In this document: in pieces, positions 1 through 11,900 of the stretch
Layout: each line of letters starts with the position of its first letter
How positions within the stretch are numbered: the first letter of the stretch is position 1
DNA from: Salminus brasiliensis
Lineage: Eukaryota; Chordata; Actinopteri; Characiformes; Bryconidae
NCBI RefSeq assembly: GCF_030463535.1
Contig: NC_132899.1
Coordinates: 16,470,490 to 16,534,489 of the forward strand
Reading direction: 5' to 3'
Length of the DNA stretch: 64,000 nt
Translations under genes and position numbers: made by a program
The notes under the pieces: generated by a model
Told to the model about the DNA's origin: nothing
The model's database searches: none
The model's input: only the letters and a program-made list of their open reading frames with translations

Positions 1-89
1 GGACGGATGTGGTATCAGATCATGTCAAGAGAACGCATCTTCTCAAGAAGTGAAAGCACACAGCAAGATCGGTTTTGTAAAAATAGTAC

Positions 90-1541
90 TCTTTAATATA
101 AATTATTGAAATATTTTATAAATATAAATATGTGCAAAGTTCCTTGCTGCATTTTTTATTGTAATGCCTTTGTTTTCAGATATTCAAGCTTGCACTGTAG
201 GTCATTAGACTAGACCTTAAGATCCCATATCTTTATAAAAGACAGAGTACAAAACATGTTGTCCTCTTGTGGTGACACATGTAAACATTGTCGCTATTGG
301 ACAAAGTACAAAAAAAAAAAAAAAAAAAGCAAGAACTACAAGTGGAACCATAAGCCCTTCCATTGACTCACAATACATTCATTTAATTGTAGAGAGCATG
401 TCCTGCTGAAAGAAACACTACGTCATTGTTACTGAATGAGGGTTACGAGGCAAGACTGATTACTCCTTTGCACATACAGTACAGAACGAACGCCTCTGCT
501 TTTAGAGGAACGCAATCCTCCATGTCAAACTCCAGGACCAGTAAGTAAGGGTCTTGCATACTGTGCTTGGCTCGGCTTCACAGCACATGAACTGTCAGCT
601 CTTGGAAGTTTGTGTTGTATTGTAATTTCGTTCAGCAGCGTGTTGTTCTAGAACCGTCTGCCATTTCCCAGCTAAACTGTAAACTGTTTACCTTGGTTCC
701 CATCGAGAACCAAGTGACAACAGTCCACAGAGTTTTCCTTCGGGGAGAAGTGTAAGGTCTGAGGCTGAAACCGCCTGTAGTAACAGGCCTCTCCTGTCTG
801 CTTTGATCCTTCCGTATCTTTTGATACATCAGTCTTGTGTTGTGACCCTGCATAGTGGCCACTGTTGACACAGCGGTGTCTGTAGTGAGTAGCCATTGCG
901 TTCACTTCACTGCGCCTACTCATGAGGCAATTATGCTTGGCAAGCCCCAGTGGAAATGTATATGTCATTGCAAACACCCGGCTCTGGGCACTCCCTCAAA
1001 CACAGACGGCCAGAACTCTCCTCCTAGCAGAGTCAAAATGTTAACAGGGGATGAAGAGGTGTGAGAGCTTTTCCTATGGCAGAAAGCTGGGACTCAGCCA
1101 TAGCAGTACACTTAACCCTTGTACTACCTTTCTATCACTCAATCGTGTTCATCTTTGACAAGGTATGTTTTCCAGAACCAATCCGACAACAAAAAGCTAG
1201 GGGCTAAAAGATGACGACCATACAATCTGCTTTCACTCATGTCCATGACTGCTCTGCTGTCAGTTCACCAGTTCGTACATACTTGTGCTGTCCGTCACAC
1301 ACAGCAACCCACTGCCCACAGTTCACACTAGAGAGGTCAAAGGCACAGTAGGCCATGGCCGGCCTGCAATACTGATAGATGCCAAGAGCTTTTCGGAGCA
1401 AATTGCTCACACCCTTATTATTAAACTTTAGGGCTTGTAGCACTGCTCAGATGCTCTCCATCTTTTCATGGGCTTTTGCTGGTCAATTCCATCGCTGCCC
1501 TTACAGTTCTGCACATCTGGTCTGCAGCATGCGCTAGCTGT
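90..1541 (-). other. socs3: Probable socs3 3' UTR
   Basis: No other gene is visible between the window start and the socs3 stop. On the minus strand, AATAAA occurs at 155-160 and several ATTTA motifs cluster at about 95-135, which fits the AU-rich unstable 3' UTRs known for SOCS3 mRNAs. An A-run of 19 lies at 310-328. The exact cleavage site is inferred, and the short open frames in this stretch show no family resemblance. Confidence 0.5.
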
Positions 1542-2216
1542 TTAGATAGGCGCATCATAGTCCTGTAGGAACTCTTGAAGCGTCTGAGGCAGCTGATCGC
1601 GCTTAGCCGATATGTCTATGTGTCCGTTAAGCGTCTTGCGGCAGAGGTGCTGCAAGCTGGACATGCTGGAGGCCAGGGGCCTGATCAGCTGCAACGGAAT
1701 CTTTTCTCCTCCAGAGTAGATGAAGTACGTACTCCCGTCCACTCCGCTGCTGCCATCAACTCTGTCCCCTCCAGCCTGGACCACAGATGTGGTGGCTTCT
1801 GTTCCTCGGGCAGAGGGCATGTAATGATGTATGAGTTTCAAGACGCAATCAAACCGTGGCACAGCCTGCGAGCTCCGGGGGTCCGTCTGCAGGAAGAAGG
1901 AGCAGGCATCACACTGGATGCGCAAGTTCTTGGTGCCCGTGGCAGTCTTCACGCTCAGGGTGAAGAAGTGGTGGTGGTCTGAGCTGTCCCGCACCAGGAA
2001 CGTGCCGGGTGGCTCTGCGCTCAGCAGGGAGCTGGCATCCTTTCCGCTTACGGCGTTCCAGTAGAAGCCGCTCTCCTGCAGTTTGCGCACGGCCGCCAGC
2101 ACCATCTCATACTGTGCCCCGGAGCTGAATGTTTTGAAGCGGTGGGGGGACAGGCGCACTCCGCCTTGAAAGGGGCTGCTGCTCATGGCGCCGTCAAACC
2201 TGCTGTGCGTTACCAT
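1542..2216 (-). CDS. socs3: Suppressor of cytokine signalling 3 (SOCS3), single coding exon
   Basis: This is the cytosolic feedback inhibitor of JAK-STAT signalling: it binds JAK and gp130-type receptors and recruits an elongin B/C-Cullin 5 ubiquitin ligase. The 224-residue product is close to the 225 of human SOCS3. In order it shows the N-terminal MVTHS, a kinase inhibitory region near residues 21-32 ending FKTFSS, an extended SH2 helix (36-51), and an SH2 domain starting FYW with the phosphotyrosine-binding Arg76 in FLVRDSS. A Ser/Gly-rich linker (about 134-163) replaces the mammalian PEST insert. The SOCS box (about 178-224) has a BC box LQHLCR and a Cul5 box starting LP, and the protein ends YDAPI. 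The frame stays open upstream to 2423, but MVTHS at 2216 is the family start. The Tyr204 equivalent of human SOCS3 is replaced by Ser203. Teleosts carry socs3a and socs3b, and I cannot tell which copy this is. Confidence 0.97.
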   Translation of the reverse strand: MVTHSRFDGAMSSSPFQGGVRLSPHRFKTFSSGAQYEMVLAAVRKLQESGFYWNAVSGKDASSLLSAEPPGTFLVRDSSDHHHFFTLSVKTATGTKNLRIQCDACSFFLQTDPRSSQAVPRFDCVLKLIHHYMPSARGTEATTSVVQAGGDRVDGSSGVDGSTYFIYSGGEKIPLQLIRPLASSMSSLQHLCRKTLNGHIDISAKRDQLPQTLQEFLQDYDAPI

Positions 2217-2390
2217 GGCGCTCTGCCTGCGCCCTGTCCCGCCCAGCCGCTGCTGGGGCTCGGGGTCCAGGGCCGAGGAGCCGTCCCAGCCAGGGCGTGC
2301 GTGCAGCGGGGAGCAGCAACACAAAGCCCAGAGCTCCACTGCCTTCTCAACATCCAGAAGCAATGATGGCTCAATGGGTAAGGAATGCAG
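2217..2390 (-). other. socs3: socs3 5' UTR portion of coding exon 2
   Basis: On the minus strand a pyrimidine-rich tract ending CCCCTCATTCAG gives a good acceptor immediately before 2390. A leader of about 174 nt then precedes the MVTHS start. SOCS3 genes characteristically have a non-coding first exon and a single coding exon, which supports this reading. It is not proven by transcript data. Confidence 0.55.
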
Positions 2391-3248
2391 CTGAATGAGG
2401 GGAGAAGGACAAAAACAGTACATATGTCAGTATTTGCACTGAGCAGAGGAGCTGGCGCCAGCTTGTGGTTATCTCTGATTAGAAAACTCAGACATCTGAG
2501 ATGATGAGGGCTTGGATTTATGGCAGCTATTAGGAGTAATTATGATGAATAACCAACTAATAAACCTGCAGTTTAATGAATTAAACAGAACCCATTCATG
2601 AAGTCTTCTTAATAAGGTAGTGAGGGGGGGGGGGGGGGGGGGCTTTAGAGGGGTAGTGAATATCCTGCAGTATATCCTACACTGCCTCATATATGTCCAG
2701 ACAGATTAACTGGCGTGCAATCGAAACTTTATCTTTAGTTAACTGCTGCACTGCCGATCATGTACACCTGATACAGGCAACACTTCGATCGCGCTCGGGC
2801 TTTTGGAGGGGCAGTTCATGTGAATGAGGTCCTGCAGTTCATTGTGAATGACCCAATTCCTCATTCATGCCAAACGGACTCTTTCTCGTTCTGAATTGTA
2901 AATACAGCCTGTAAGCTGGACACAAATGCAGAGAGTGGCTCCTGGGCCTCCTTTCTATCGAAAATAATGCTAAATACTGACTGGAGGCGCCAGGGTGCAG
3001 TGGTCTGGCTATGGCGATTGACTTTAAGAAGACGATGGTAGACTATTTACCAGACGTCTAATACAAGCCCAACACAAAACCACAAGCTCGCATTGCTTTA
3101 CACAGTAATATAAACATTAGAGCATTAATGACGGTTTATCCAAAATGCTATAAAGAACATATACTGCCACCGCTAGTACATATCCATGCCTATATACAGT
3201 AGTTTACCGCTTGCATAAACACCGTAACAGCCAAACGGTTTGGGTTAC
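2391..3248 (-). other. socs3: Probable socs3 5' UTR intron
   Basis: A donor CAAG|GTAACC lies at 3252-3245 on the minus strand and pairs with the acceptor at 2392-2391, giving an intron of about 858 nt. It contains a 19-base G run (2624-2642; C-rich in the transcript) and no coding signal. Confidence 0.5.
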
Positions 3249-3345
3249 CTTGAAAGTCTTATCCGAGCCCAATCTCCAAGTTGGGTTTCAAGGGCTGTAG
3301 AGCTCCGTCTGAGATCCGTTTAACGGTCGAAAATGGCGTTTCAAA
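3249..3345 (-). other. socs3: Candidate socs3 non-coding exon 1
   Basis: This is inferred from a TATAAA on the minus strand at 3374-3369, about 30 nt upstream of 3345, and the donor at 3248-3247. The start site itself is a guess within some tens of bases. Confidence 0.4.
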
Positions 3346-3368
3346 AGTGATGCCGTCTTGGACAAATG

Positions 3369-3374
3369 TTTATA
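3369..3374 (-). promoter_or_regulatory. TATA box candidate for socs3
   Basis: TATAAA is read on the minus strand about 120 nt upstream of the predicted first splice donor. SOCS3 promoters in mammals carry TATA-like elements and STAT sites. The position is consistent, but this remains a motif-only call. Confidence 0.4.
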
Positions 3375-3525
3375 TCTCTCAGTTTGGACTCAGTGAGTTG
3401 GAAACCCCTCTCACATCTTCCCCCCAAGACGAGGGGTAGTGCAAGTACTGTTCTTCTCATCGAGTGAGAGCAGACTGATATTTTCTAAAAGGCTCCACCC
3501 CTTCGTTTTCCAGTAAGCGAACGAG

Positions 3526-3531
<6 letters not shown>

Positions 3532-3584
<53 letters not shown>
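3532..3584. repeat. (CA)n microsatellite
   Basis: A run of about 26 uninterrupted CA dinucleotides, preceded by alternating CGCGCG, lies in the socs3 upstream region between the CCAAT pair and the TATA candidate. Alternating purine-pyrimidine DNA of this kind can adopt Z-form. Confidence 0.95.
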
Positions 3585-3586
<2 letters not shown>

Positions 3587-3607
3587 ACTTTCCCTCACTC
3601 TCTTGGC

Positions 3608-3670
3608 GGACTGCCAATAAATATTCAGCGTGACCTTTTTCTACGGGACGATTCCTGGTATTGGCAGTCC
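3608..3670. promoter_or_regulatory. Inverted CCAAT pair flanking a STAT-like site upstream of socs3
   Basis: GGACTGCCAATA at 3608-3619 is repeated as its perfect reverse complement at 3659-3670. This makes a 12-bp inverted repeat with a 39-bp spacer, each arm holding a CCAAT box (an NF-Y type site). Next to the right arm, the minus strand reads TACCAGGAATC (3651-3660 region), one base away from the TTCCAGGAA STAT element known in mammalian SOCS3 promoters. The role in socs3 induction is inferred. Confidence 0.4.
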
Positions 3671-4240
3671 TCCCTCCCTTCCCCCTTCCCCGCCAGACTA
3701 CAAGGTGAAAAAGTTAAAGCGCCCTTGCAGAATTAGCTGCACACGCTCGGGTGCAACGTCTCTTTTTAATCACGTTTTATTATAATTAGATATTTTTTTA
3801 TTTTATTATAATTAGTTTGGAAATTATTGGAAGAAAATGCACGTTCTGCAAACATGCAATAAAAACTGGAATTTACTGTTTTCCATTCTCAACTTTCTCC
3901 AGTCTTTTCAAACGCATAGGCTATTGTGCATTCTCGCACTTCTCTGCAGGGAAGGAAGCTGTAGGTGTGCATTTGCAGCCTATATAAAAAAAAGTCGTAA
4001 ACACAGCTTTTGTAGCTGATTAAATATGAAACTAATATTTTCAGAAAATGCTAATGCACAGTTACTCTGTCTTTTACAACAACATCAAAAAAGGGTAGCC
4101 TGAGGTTGCAAATGTTTCGACCGAGTCAGTAACACCCCCCTTTAGCAGAAATGAACTGTGGCCAGTTAAGTCTTGTTATAATTTTTTCCCCACTTTTTTT
4201 TCTTTCAGCAGAAGCCAGTAGTTCTGAGACAGACGTGGAT
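3671..4240. other. Intergenic stretch between socs3 promoter and Tc1 relic
   Basis: This is AT-rich sequence with no credible exon. The 60-residue open frame at 3837-4019 has no recognisable family. Confidence 0.5.
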
Positions 4241-4254
4241 CATCTTGCATGCAC

Positions 4255-5060
4255 AGCTTGCTAAAGGTGTAGCCACAAATGTTCTATGGTGTTTAGGTTA
4301 GGGAACTGTGAAGGACAGCCACATCCACTTTTTTCCAACTTCAACCTTTTAACCAATGGTTTGACGTTTGCATTCAGAACCTGGTGGAAACCTGTGGAAT
4401 CCTTTTTTCCCTCTACTTGTACCAATGCCACTGTCAGCAACACAACCCCAAAGCATGGTACATCCAACCCCATGTTCACAGTTGGCAAGGTGTTCTTTTC
4501 AGGAAATGCAGTTTCTTTTGATCTTCATACATTATTCATTCATTTCATCAGTCCACAGCATGCTTGTTTAAAAACTCATCTGGCTTATCTAGAGTTTCTC
4601 TATGGCATATTTCAAACATTGTGTTTTGTGATGCGGTTGCAGGTAAGGTTTTCTTCAACTGACTCTTCAATGAATTGTGTTTGTGCAAGCAGCACTGAAC
4701 AGTGAAACCATCCACCATATTTTTTTACTCGGCTAAACCTTCATGCAGTCTTTTGGCAGTCATGGGGGATTGGTTTACCTCTCTTACCAGCATACAAACA
4801 GTTCTCTATGAGGGTTTTCTTGGTCTTCCAGGTCTCATGTTTCCCTGAACTGCAATTTCTTAATAACATTATGTTATTAGAGCCTTTTGGGCATCGATTA
4901 CTTTCATTTTCAGATCTTTAGACTGTTGTAAAGGAGCCATGTTTGATGAGTGAATCGGGTTTGAAGGCCTGATTTGCTAATCAAAGTCTGGTACATTGTC
5001 AAAAAAAAGACCTAAGCCTTTTTAACACCAAGGTTGTCCAAACATTTGCACAGGTCACCA
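4255..5060 (-). mobile_element. Degraded Tc1/mariner-type element
   Basis: Translated on the minus strand, the left part contains FPNLNTIEHLWLHL, a decayed form of the SPDLNPIEHLW block around the third catalytic acidic residue of Tc1 transposases. Upstream pieces in several frames resemble the rest of a Tc1 transposase broken by stops and frameshifts. A terminal-like sequence CCAAACATTTGCACAGGT lies near 5038-5055. No intact transposase or clean inverted-repeat pair is visible. Confidence 0.6.
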
Positions 5061-5425
5061 TCATATTTTTAATTTTTTATGTATATACGAGAGGAAGAAT
5101 AACACTGCATTAGGATTTACAGAAAATATTGTGTTGTATGTTTGATTATATTGTTTAACTGTCTTACTTTTTTGTATATTTCAGGGCCCTTCTGGAAACG
5201 AGGCACTGGTCCTAGAAGGGCCTGACCTGCTTAACTTAATTATAGATAAAAATAAATTATGTTATTTGCATATGTGTGTTAAATTACATGAAAGCATATT
5301 TTTATCCAACACACGAAATTTATATTGAAGTTAAGCAGATCTGTCCGCAGGAAGCGGCTGCTTTAAGACTGTCCTGTTCTCTCTCTCCTTCACATAAAGT
5401 TTCCTGTATTCAAGGAGGCTATGAA

Positions 5426-5436
5426 AAAATGGCGGC
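5426..5436 (+). promoter_or_regulatory. YY1-type motif overlapping the pgs1 start codon
   Basis: AAAATGGCGGC fits the AANATGGCGGC consensus of YY1 and contains the initiator ATG of pgs1. An ETS-like CAGGAAG lies about 75 nt upstream. Placement just downstream of transcription starts is typical for YY1 in housekeeping genes. Function here is inferred. Confidence 0.45.
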
Positions 5437-8400
5437 CCCCATGACCTGGAGGAGACTTGTGTACTCTGTGTACACTCCGGCTCTCTTTGGGGCTTTCAGC
5501 AGAATTTCGGACAGGTTCTTCAGGACGCACGACAGGAGGAGAGGGTAAACTGTGATTTCGCTCGGTGCAGTATTAGATTTAGGAGCTTGTTAAAGCGCGT
5601 TGTTTGTCCGGCAGTGCAGTGGGGAGCATGTCGACGCTGAGCTGAGCTGAGCTGAGCTGAGCTGAGCTGAGCTGTCATTACTTCTCTGAAGGGCTGCAGA
5701 CTTACACACACTCTGCTGAACTACTGGCTTATAGTTGGTATTCATATAAATGTATGTCGGTGTTTTAAAGTGCGCGGCTAGCATCATAGGTTACCCTACA
5801 GGGCTGACACTTGGCAGTGAGACACCTTCTGAAGGAGGTTCATGTTCTGAACCTAAGCCCAGTTTAATAGAAAGACACTACCTTCCCCTCATCCCTGCTC
5901 GACCTGAATCTCACCCTGCCTAAACTGTAAAAGATAACAGCAGAGTTTAGCTAATGATCAGCAGATACACTTCATGTGGTGATCAAGTGATCCAGGGTTA
6001 GACTGTTAGTTTAACTAATGTGACTCTAGTTTAAGAGACAGTAACATTAATGTTAGATTGTCTGTTTATCTTCACTTACAGCTGGAACATCTCAACACTT
6101 TGAGATTTTCTTTGAGGTTTGCTGCCTAAATGGGAATTCACTATTTTTAAAAAAACTGCTTAATTTAATCTTTTGGATGTAAACAAAGTAGTTCAGTTTG
6201 TTCAGAGGTGAAATAGTGTCTAATAGAGAAACTACTCTTTTTTTGGTGATGTGGTGATGAGGAGGTCATAATCTCTACAGCACAAATATAGTCTTTTTAT
6301 TTGCTGTTCAAAACCAGTGAAACTACTTGCCTTCTAAGATTTATGTAACGCTGATCATTTTTAAAATAGTGGTAAATCCAATACTCTAGTCTTAGATCTG
6401 ATACATTTGTTTTAGAACTGTTTAACCTTACCACCATGTATTTACATTAAACTATTGTAAAGCATTGTCTCAGGTGCCAAGCAACATATTCAGTCATTTC
6501 ATGGAATAACTGTGGTTTATTAGAGATATTAAACTTTTTACAATGCCTGAAATGCTGTTTTAGCACTGGTTTCCATTCAAGTCTATTATTTATTGATGTA
6601 CAAAATATGCCTGCAATTTTTCTAACTGGTGCCTTTTTAACAGTTCTTCCTGTTGGATATGCTGTTGGTTCATGGTCAGTTGTCCATTTGAAGAACAGTT
6701 TGTAAAAGCATGCTAATGTAGCCTTGGGGTGTGAGTGGAAGCTGTGTTCTGCAATGTTATCTATGGCCTTCTAAAGTAATCCTGCTGAGCAGTAAGATGC
6801 AGGCATGTCATTAGATCAATGAAGGTGATTGGTAACAACCATTTTTCCTAAATTACAAGTGTGTAAAGGTTTTGATTATGGCATACTTTGCCTTGTTTTT
6901 CTATTTAATTCCAGATGTGGACAGTGTTAAGCAAAAACCCTCATCTGGAGTGTCGTTTGTAAATATCTAAATTTTTAGTGTAGAATTTTTATAAATTTAG
7001 TCGAGAATTCTTCACCCATTGCCATTCTGCTGTGAAAAATCCAAATCTCAGTTTTATAGAGCCTAAAGTGAGGTGTTACTCTTTCTCCACTGTGTAGAAT
7101 TAGTTATAGCTACTTGATTAAGGTTGTCAATCTTCATAAGATTATGTTTAGATACAGTTGAAACCAGAAGTTTACATACACTATATAAAAAGACATGTTT
7201 TTTTTTCTCAATCTCTGACATGAATTTAGAATAAACTTTTCAGTTAGGTCAGTTAGGATTACCAAAATTATTTCTATTTGCTAAATGCCAGAATAATGAT
7301 AGAGAGAATTTTTAATTGCAATTTGTATTACTTTCTTCAGTCAAACAATTAAATATACTTAACATGCCTTTAAACAGTTTGGGACAGCCCACATGATGAT
7401 GTCATGTCTTTGGCACACACCTGTGGATGTATTTTAAGGCACACCTGAAACACACTGCTTCTTTGTGTAACATCATGGTAAAGTTGAATGAAATCAGCCA
7501 AGATATCAGGAAGAGAACTGTGGACTTGCACAAGTCTGGCTCATCCCTGGGTGCAATTTCCAGATACCTGAAGGTGCCTTGTTCATCTGTGCAACCAAGA
7601 TGGGAATGTCCGTCCATCATACCACTCAGGAAGCAGATTCTGGTGCTTTGGTCGAAAATGTTTCCAAATGAACTCAAGAACAAAAGCAAAAGAGCTTGTG
7701 AAGATGCTGGCTGAAGCTGGTATAGAGTGTCATTATCCACAGTGAAACGAGTACTGTATCGACATGGGCTGAAAGGCCACTCTGCCAGGATGAAGCCGGT
7801 AATTCCAAAAGAAACATAAAATAGCCAGATTAATGTTTGCAAATGCACACAGGAACCAAAGACCTTCATTTTTGGAGAAACTGTATGCAATGTGAAGCAC
7901 ACTGCCAAACTGGTTACATATATGCGTAAGGAGAACAAAGTCAGTATTTTGCAGTGTCCATCACAAAGCCCTGATCTCAATCCTATTATAAAATTTAGGG
8001 GCAAAGCTGAAAAGGCATGTGCAAGCATGGTGGCCTACAAACATGGCTCAGTTACACCAGTTCTGTTAGCAGGAATAGACAGAAAACTATTGTGAGAAGC
8101 TTGTGGAGGATATCCAAAACATTTGACTCAAGGCAGTGGTACCCTATACTAATGAAATGTATTTAAACTTTTGACTTTGAAGAAAGTAATAGAAAATTGC
8201 CTTAATAAATTCCCTCTCTCATTATTCTGGCATTTAGCAAATAGAAATAATTTTGGTAATCCTAATTGACCTAAAACAACAAAAGTTTATTCTAAATTGA
8301 CATTGAGAAAAAAAAAATGCGTATGTGTCTTTTTGTATAGTGCATGTAAACTTTTGGTTTCAACTGTAAATACAGTTTAACATTGCATGGTAAAGGCTCA

Positions 8401-8888
8401 TCAAGATCCCATCAAGATCTCATTAAGATTTGATTCCAGTATCGGTATCCAAATGCTTTCAGCAAAAAATGTAACATTGGATATCAGAAGGAAGAAAAAT
8501 TGTTGGCTGTGTATTTCTTGTAGCCTTGCATTTTTGGAGTAGTTTGAGCATAACCTTTTTAGAGGCCTATCTTAAAGGGCGATTCCACCAGTTTAACCAA
8601 TTGTGTTTGAGTAGAATAAATCTAGAAAATTGCTTCATATTGCTACATAAATTTAATTTAAAATTACATTTTCTCTTTTTAAAAATGTAAAATTTCAGAA
8701 TTGTTGTGAGCGGTGGTAAAAGAAACCAGACATCCAAAGCATTTATGATGCTTAAAGCTACCACACAGTTCATAAGTCCAGTTTGGTGCTTTATCATTGA
8801 CTCATTGTCTTTGGATTAAAAATACACTTCAAATGCCGGTTTACTCTAAGAGGCTCTGCTCTCAAATTTCATTTTGTTACGGCAAACT

Positions 8889-8931
<43 letters not shown>

Positions 8932-11900
8932 TTTTCTACATTGAACTAGTGATATTGAGCCGATCAGAGGTAGAATGAACCATTGACTCTTGCGCATTCA
9001 CCGTCATATTTGTTCTTTGGGTGGCTACAGCCTGTCATGGTTTCTCTGCATGGTAGACATAGCTCCCTCCTTTTGTTTTTTGGAATAAGAACGTGAAATC
9101 TTAACTGTATTTGTGGTCCGTGTGGGTGCAGTGGAGAAAAACATGTCTGGGATTGGGTTGGAGTAAACTCAGGATGACCTTGGTGTTTGGCAGTGGATCT
9201 GAGAAGGGTTGTAGAGTTAGACTTCATGCTGTCTCTCGTAGGTCATGTTATTCCCTTCCTGTCATCTGAGTACTGTCGTTTTTGGCACAGGCTCATATAC
9301 TGTGTTTAAGTAGCTGTGCTGTGCTGCTTAAGTTTGGTAACGGACATAAAGAAATTATCAAGTGTCGGAAGAAAGCCAAACAAATCGACTACTTGTTTAG
9401 CCTGCAAAGTATTTAGCAAAGAAATGGTAGCAGTCTGTTGACAGAAACTCAGTGAGCACATTGCTTTGGAAAGTTATGGTGGAAGCACTTCCTCGTTGAA
9501 TCTAGATGTTGGGTTTTTGAGGGTTTTTTTTGATATCGTAATGTCTTTATTTTGTGACCTCACTGACATTCTTTCTAACCGCTGTCATTCACCCAGATGC
9601 ATCTGCCATTTAGGTGCTTGGTTTTCTATTAAGAAAACTATTCTACTGTGTCACCCTTTTCAGTAGAGGGTGAAGTCATTCTGACCTGTATCTCAGAGTC
9701 TGGTGTTGAGAACTCTTTACTGGAAGAGGCGAAAACAGGCGTCTCCGTTGTTGTAAGCCAGTAACGTTTGTTGTTGCACAAACTTACTTAAAATCTTTCT
9801 TCCAACGTGACCTAAACCGCAGATTATTTGACTTATTGCAGTTGTGTGACTACTCACATTCAACCTCCAACCAGCTTGTGGTAATATCTTTTAAAATTGT
9901 GATGTCTAAGCAAACCAAAGACAAGTCTGTCTTTTTTCCCCTGCTGAACTTTGCCGTCATCAGGAAGAAGTGAAATGGAAATGAAACCTTTAGATCACTT
10001 CAGAGGAAGCTGATGAAATACATTACCCAGCAGTGATCTCATGGAGGCTCATTCTTTCTGGCACACTTTTAGAAATAACAGCATTCACCTTTAAGTGTAA
10101 ACATAAGCTAGATTTCAACATATTTTACATAGCAGCATTTCTTTAAAGTGGTCTGCTTCCCGTATGGCATAAGAGGCAGTTCCGCTAAAGTTATTTCGTT
10201 TGACTGAGAAAAACCGGATCATATCTGTTAACTTTTCTTCCTGCATTGAATTCATTGTTCTTCCTTTAAATTTATTTTCCTTTAAATTTCTTTTCTTAAG
10301 TTTCTTTCTTTCTTTTAAAATTCTTCATTTAAAAACTGTTTTTAATGCTGCAAGTCACTGTTGGAGCTACATGAGACTATCAGTACTGCAGTTTGGCAAA
10401 CAATTCAATACTTTAACCTTCAATTCTTTATTTAAATACATACAGCATTTTATATTTTGCCAGTTTTGCTTTTCTAAAGAACTTCACACCAGGAAATGGA
10501 TTTGTTAAAATGAGATGTACAAGCATGAAGAATTTCCACATGCTTGTACATCTCCTCAATTAAAGCTTTGTCCTGTAACTGTATTTCACAGCCAAGTAAG
10601 ATTTTTAACTGCAGTTAAACCAAACTGTATGCTCTTTTGATTAGGATGTACTGAAAAATTCAATTCAGCAGCCTTTTGGTGTTCAGACAGGATGGTTTGG
10701 TGTCAAACATTGTGACCCTTGGTATTGAAAGTAAAGTTCTAGTATTGGGATCACTGTGTTGCAATTTTCAAATCCTTATGAATGCTGATCTATTGGGATT
10801 TATTCATTTAAACCTCCACTCAAACCCCAGTATAAGTGTATAGTAATTGTATAATCTAAAACAAAAACACACATCTCTGACTGAAGGTCTCAGAAGAAAA
10901 TTCGCTCAGCATCTTGCATACTAATGTTTGACTAATACAACATTAATACTTGAACTTTTGTATTGATGCCTATTATTTATTTTTCCTTCCCAATCTGTTC
11001 ACCCTATAGGTCCTCCCTGCTCCTCTTGGCTCCTCTCCTGGCAGAGACAGACACCACACTTGCTTCCTCCAGGCCTCCAGGCTCTACTGGAGCTGCAGGG
11101 CTCCACTCTCGCTTCCACTGGATCGCTGACCATGTACCGGCCTTCAAGGTGCACGGGGGCCGCATCCACATCCTTCGCTCCCCTGATGAGTTCTATCAGG
11201 CAATGAAGGTGTGTGCTTTGGCATATACATACATGCAGGTCTACAAACTACAATCTGCACCCTCTATATCATGTGTTTGATACTGATACTACAGAGGATT
11301 TGCATTGTGACTATATTTAGCTATCAGAAAGGGAAGCCAAATGTCAAGCTATCGTTTCCTAATCTGTGTGTGAGAGAGTTGTGTTACGAGTTGGTCAGAA
11401 TTTGCCTATGAATGTGTGTGCAGGTCTATAAGGAATTTAAAATGACTTATTTCCTGATGTTAGAGGAGTGTGGAAGAATGAAAGCACTTTAGACTATTCT
11501 GGAAATTCAAATGTCAGTCAAAAGCAGATCACCGCAGATTCGGTTACTGCAATGTGAGTGTGGATTAGCCCTGCAGTGTGAGATTTTAGCCCTCAAATTT
11601 TTGCCAGTATCCCAGACCTTAATTAGCTTGTTTTCAGTGATCTTCAGTAAAGTTGCTAATTTCAAACTTGGTTCCAGTAATCAGCAGCCACTTCTCTAAG
11701 CAGCTGCCTAGCTGCCTATTTGGTAGAAGGCAACCCATGTTTTACTGCAAGAGACCTTTATGACGCTTTAGCAGACGCTGGAGTAGTGGTGCACTGTTCA
11801 ACTGTGCAGAAACACCTGTCTAAATATGACCTTAATAAATTGTTTGTGGACGCACCTTTAAGTAAATGAAATCAGCTACTTTAAGTCGCATCTATTGCGG

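Larger units (their letters stand above)
5545..11009 (+). other. pgs1 intron 1
   Basis: This is a large first intron with a clean GT donor (GTAAAC) and a CCCTATAG acceptor. It contains a GCTGA pentamer array, a deleted Tc1 element and a TG microsatellite. The remaining sequence is AT-rich and shows no exon. Confidence 0.8.

Noticed and set aside
1575-1982. Plus-strand 135-codon frame overlapping socs3
   Set aside because: It is an antisense shadow of the GC-rich socs3 coding region.
2217-2423. In-frame N-terminal extension of SOCS3 (69 extra codons)
   Set aside because: The extension is unlike any SOCS3 N-terminus, includes a likely splice acceptor at 2391, and MVTHS at 2216 is the conserved family start.
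5636-5674. CRISPR-like repetition
   Set aside because: It is a simple pentanucleotide tandem array with no spacers, in a vertebrate intron.
7402-8028. 208-codon open frame on the minus strand
   Set aside because: It is the antisense of the Tc1 transposase remnant and resembles no protein.
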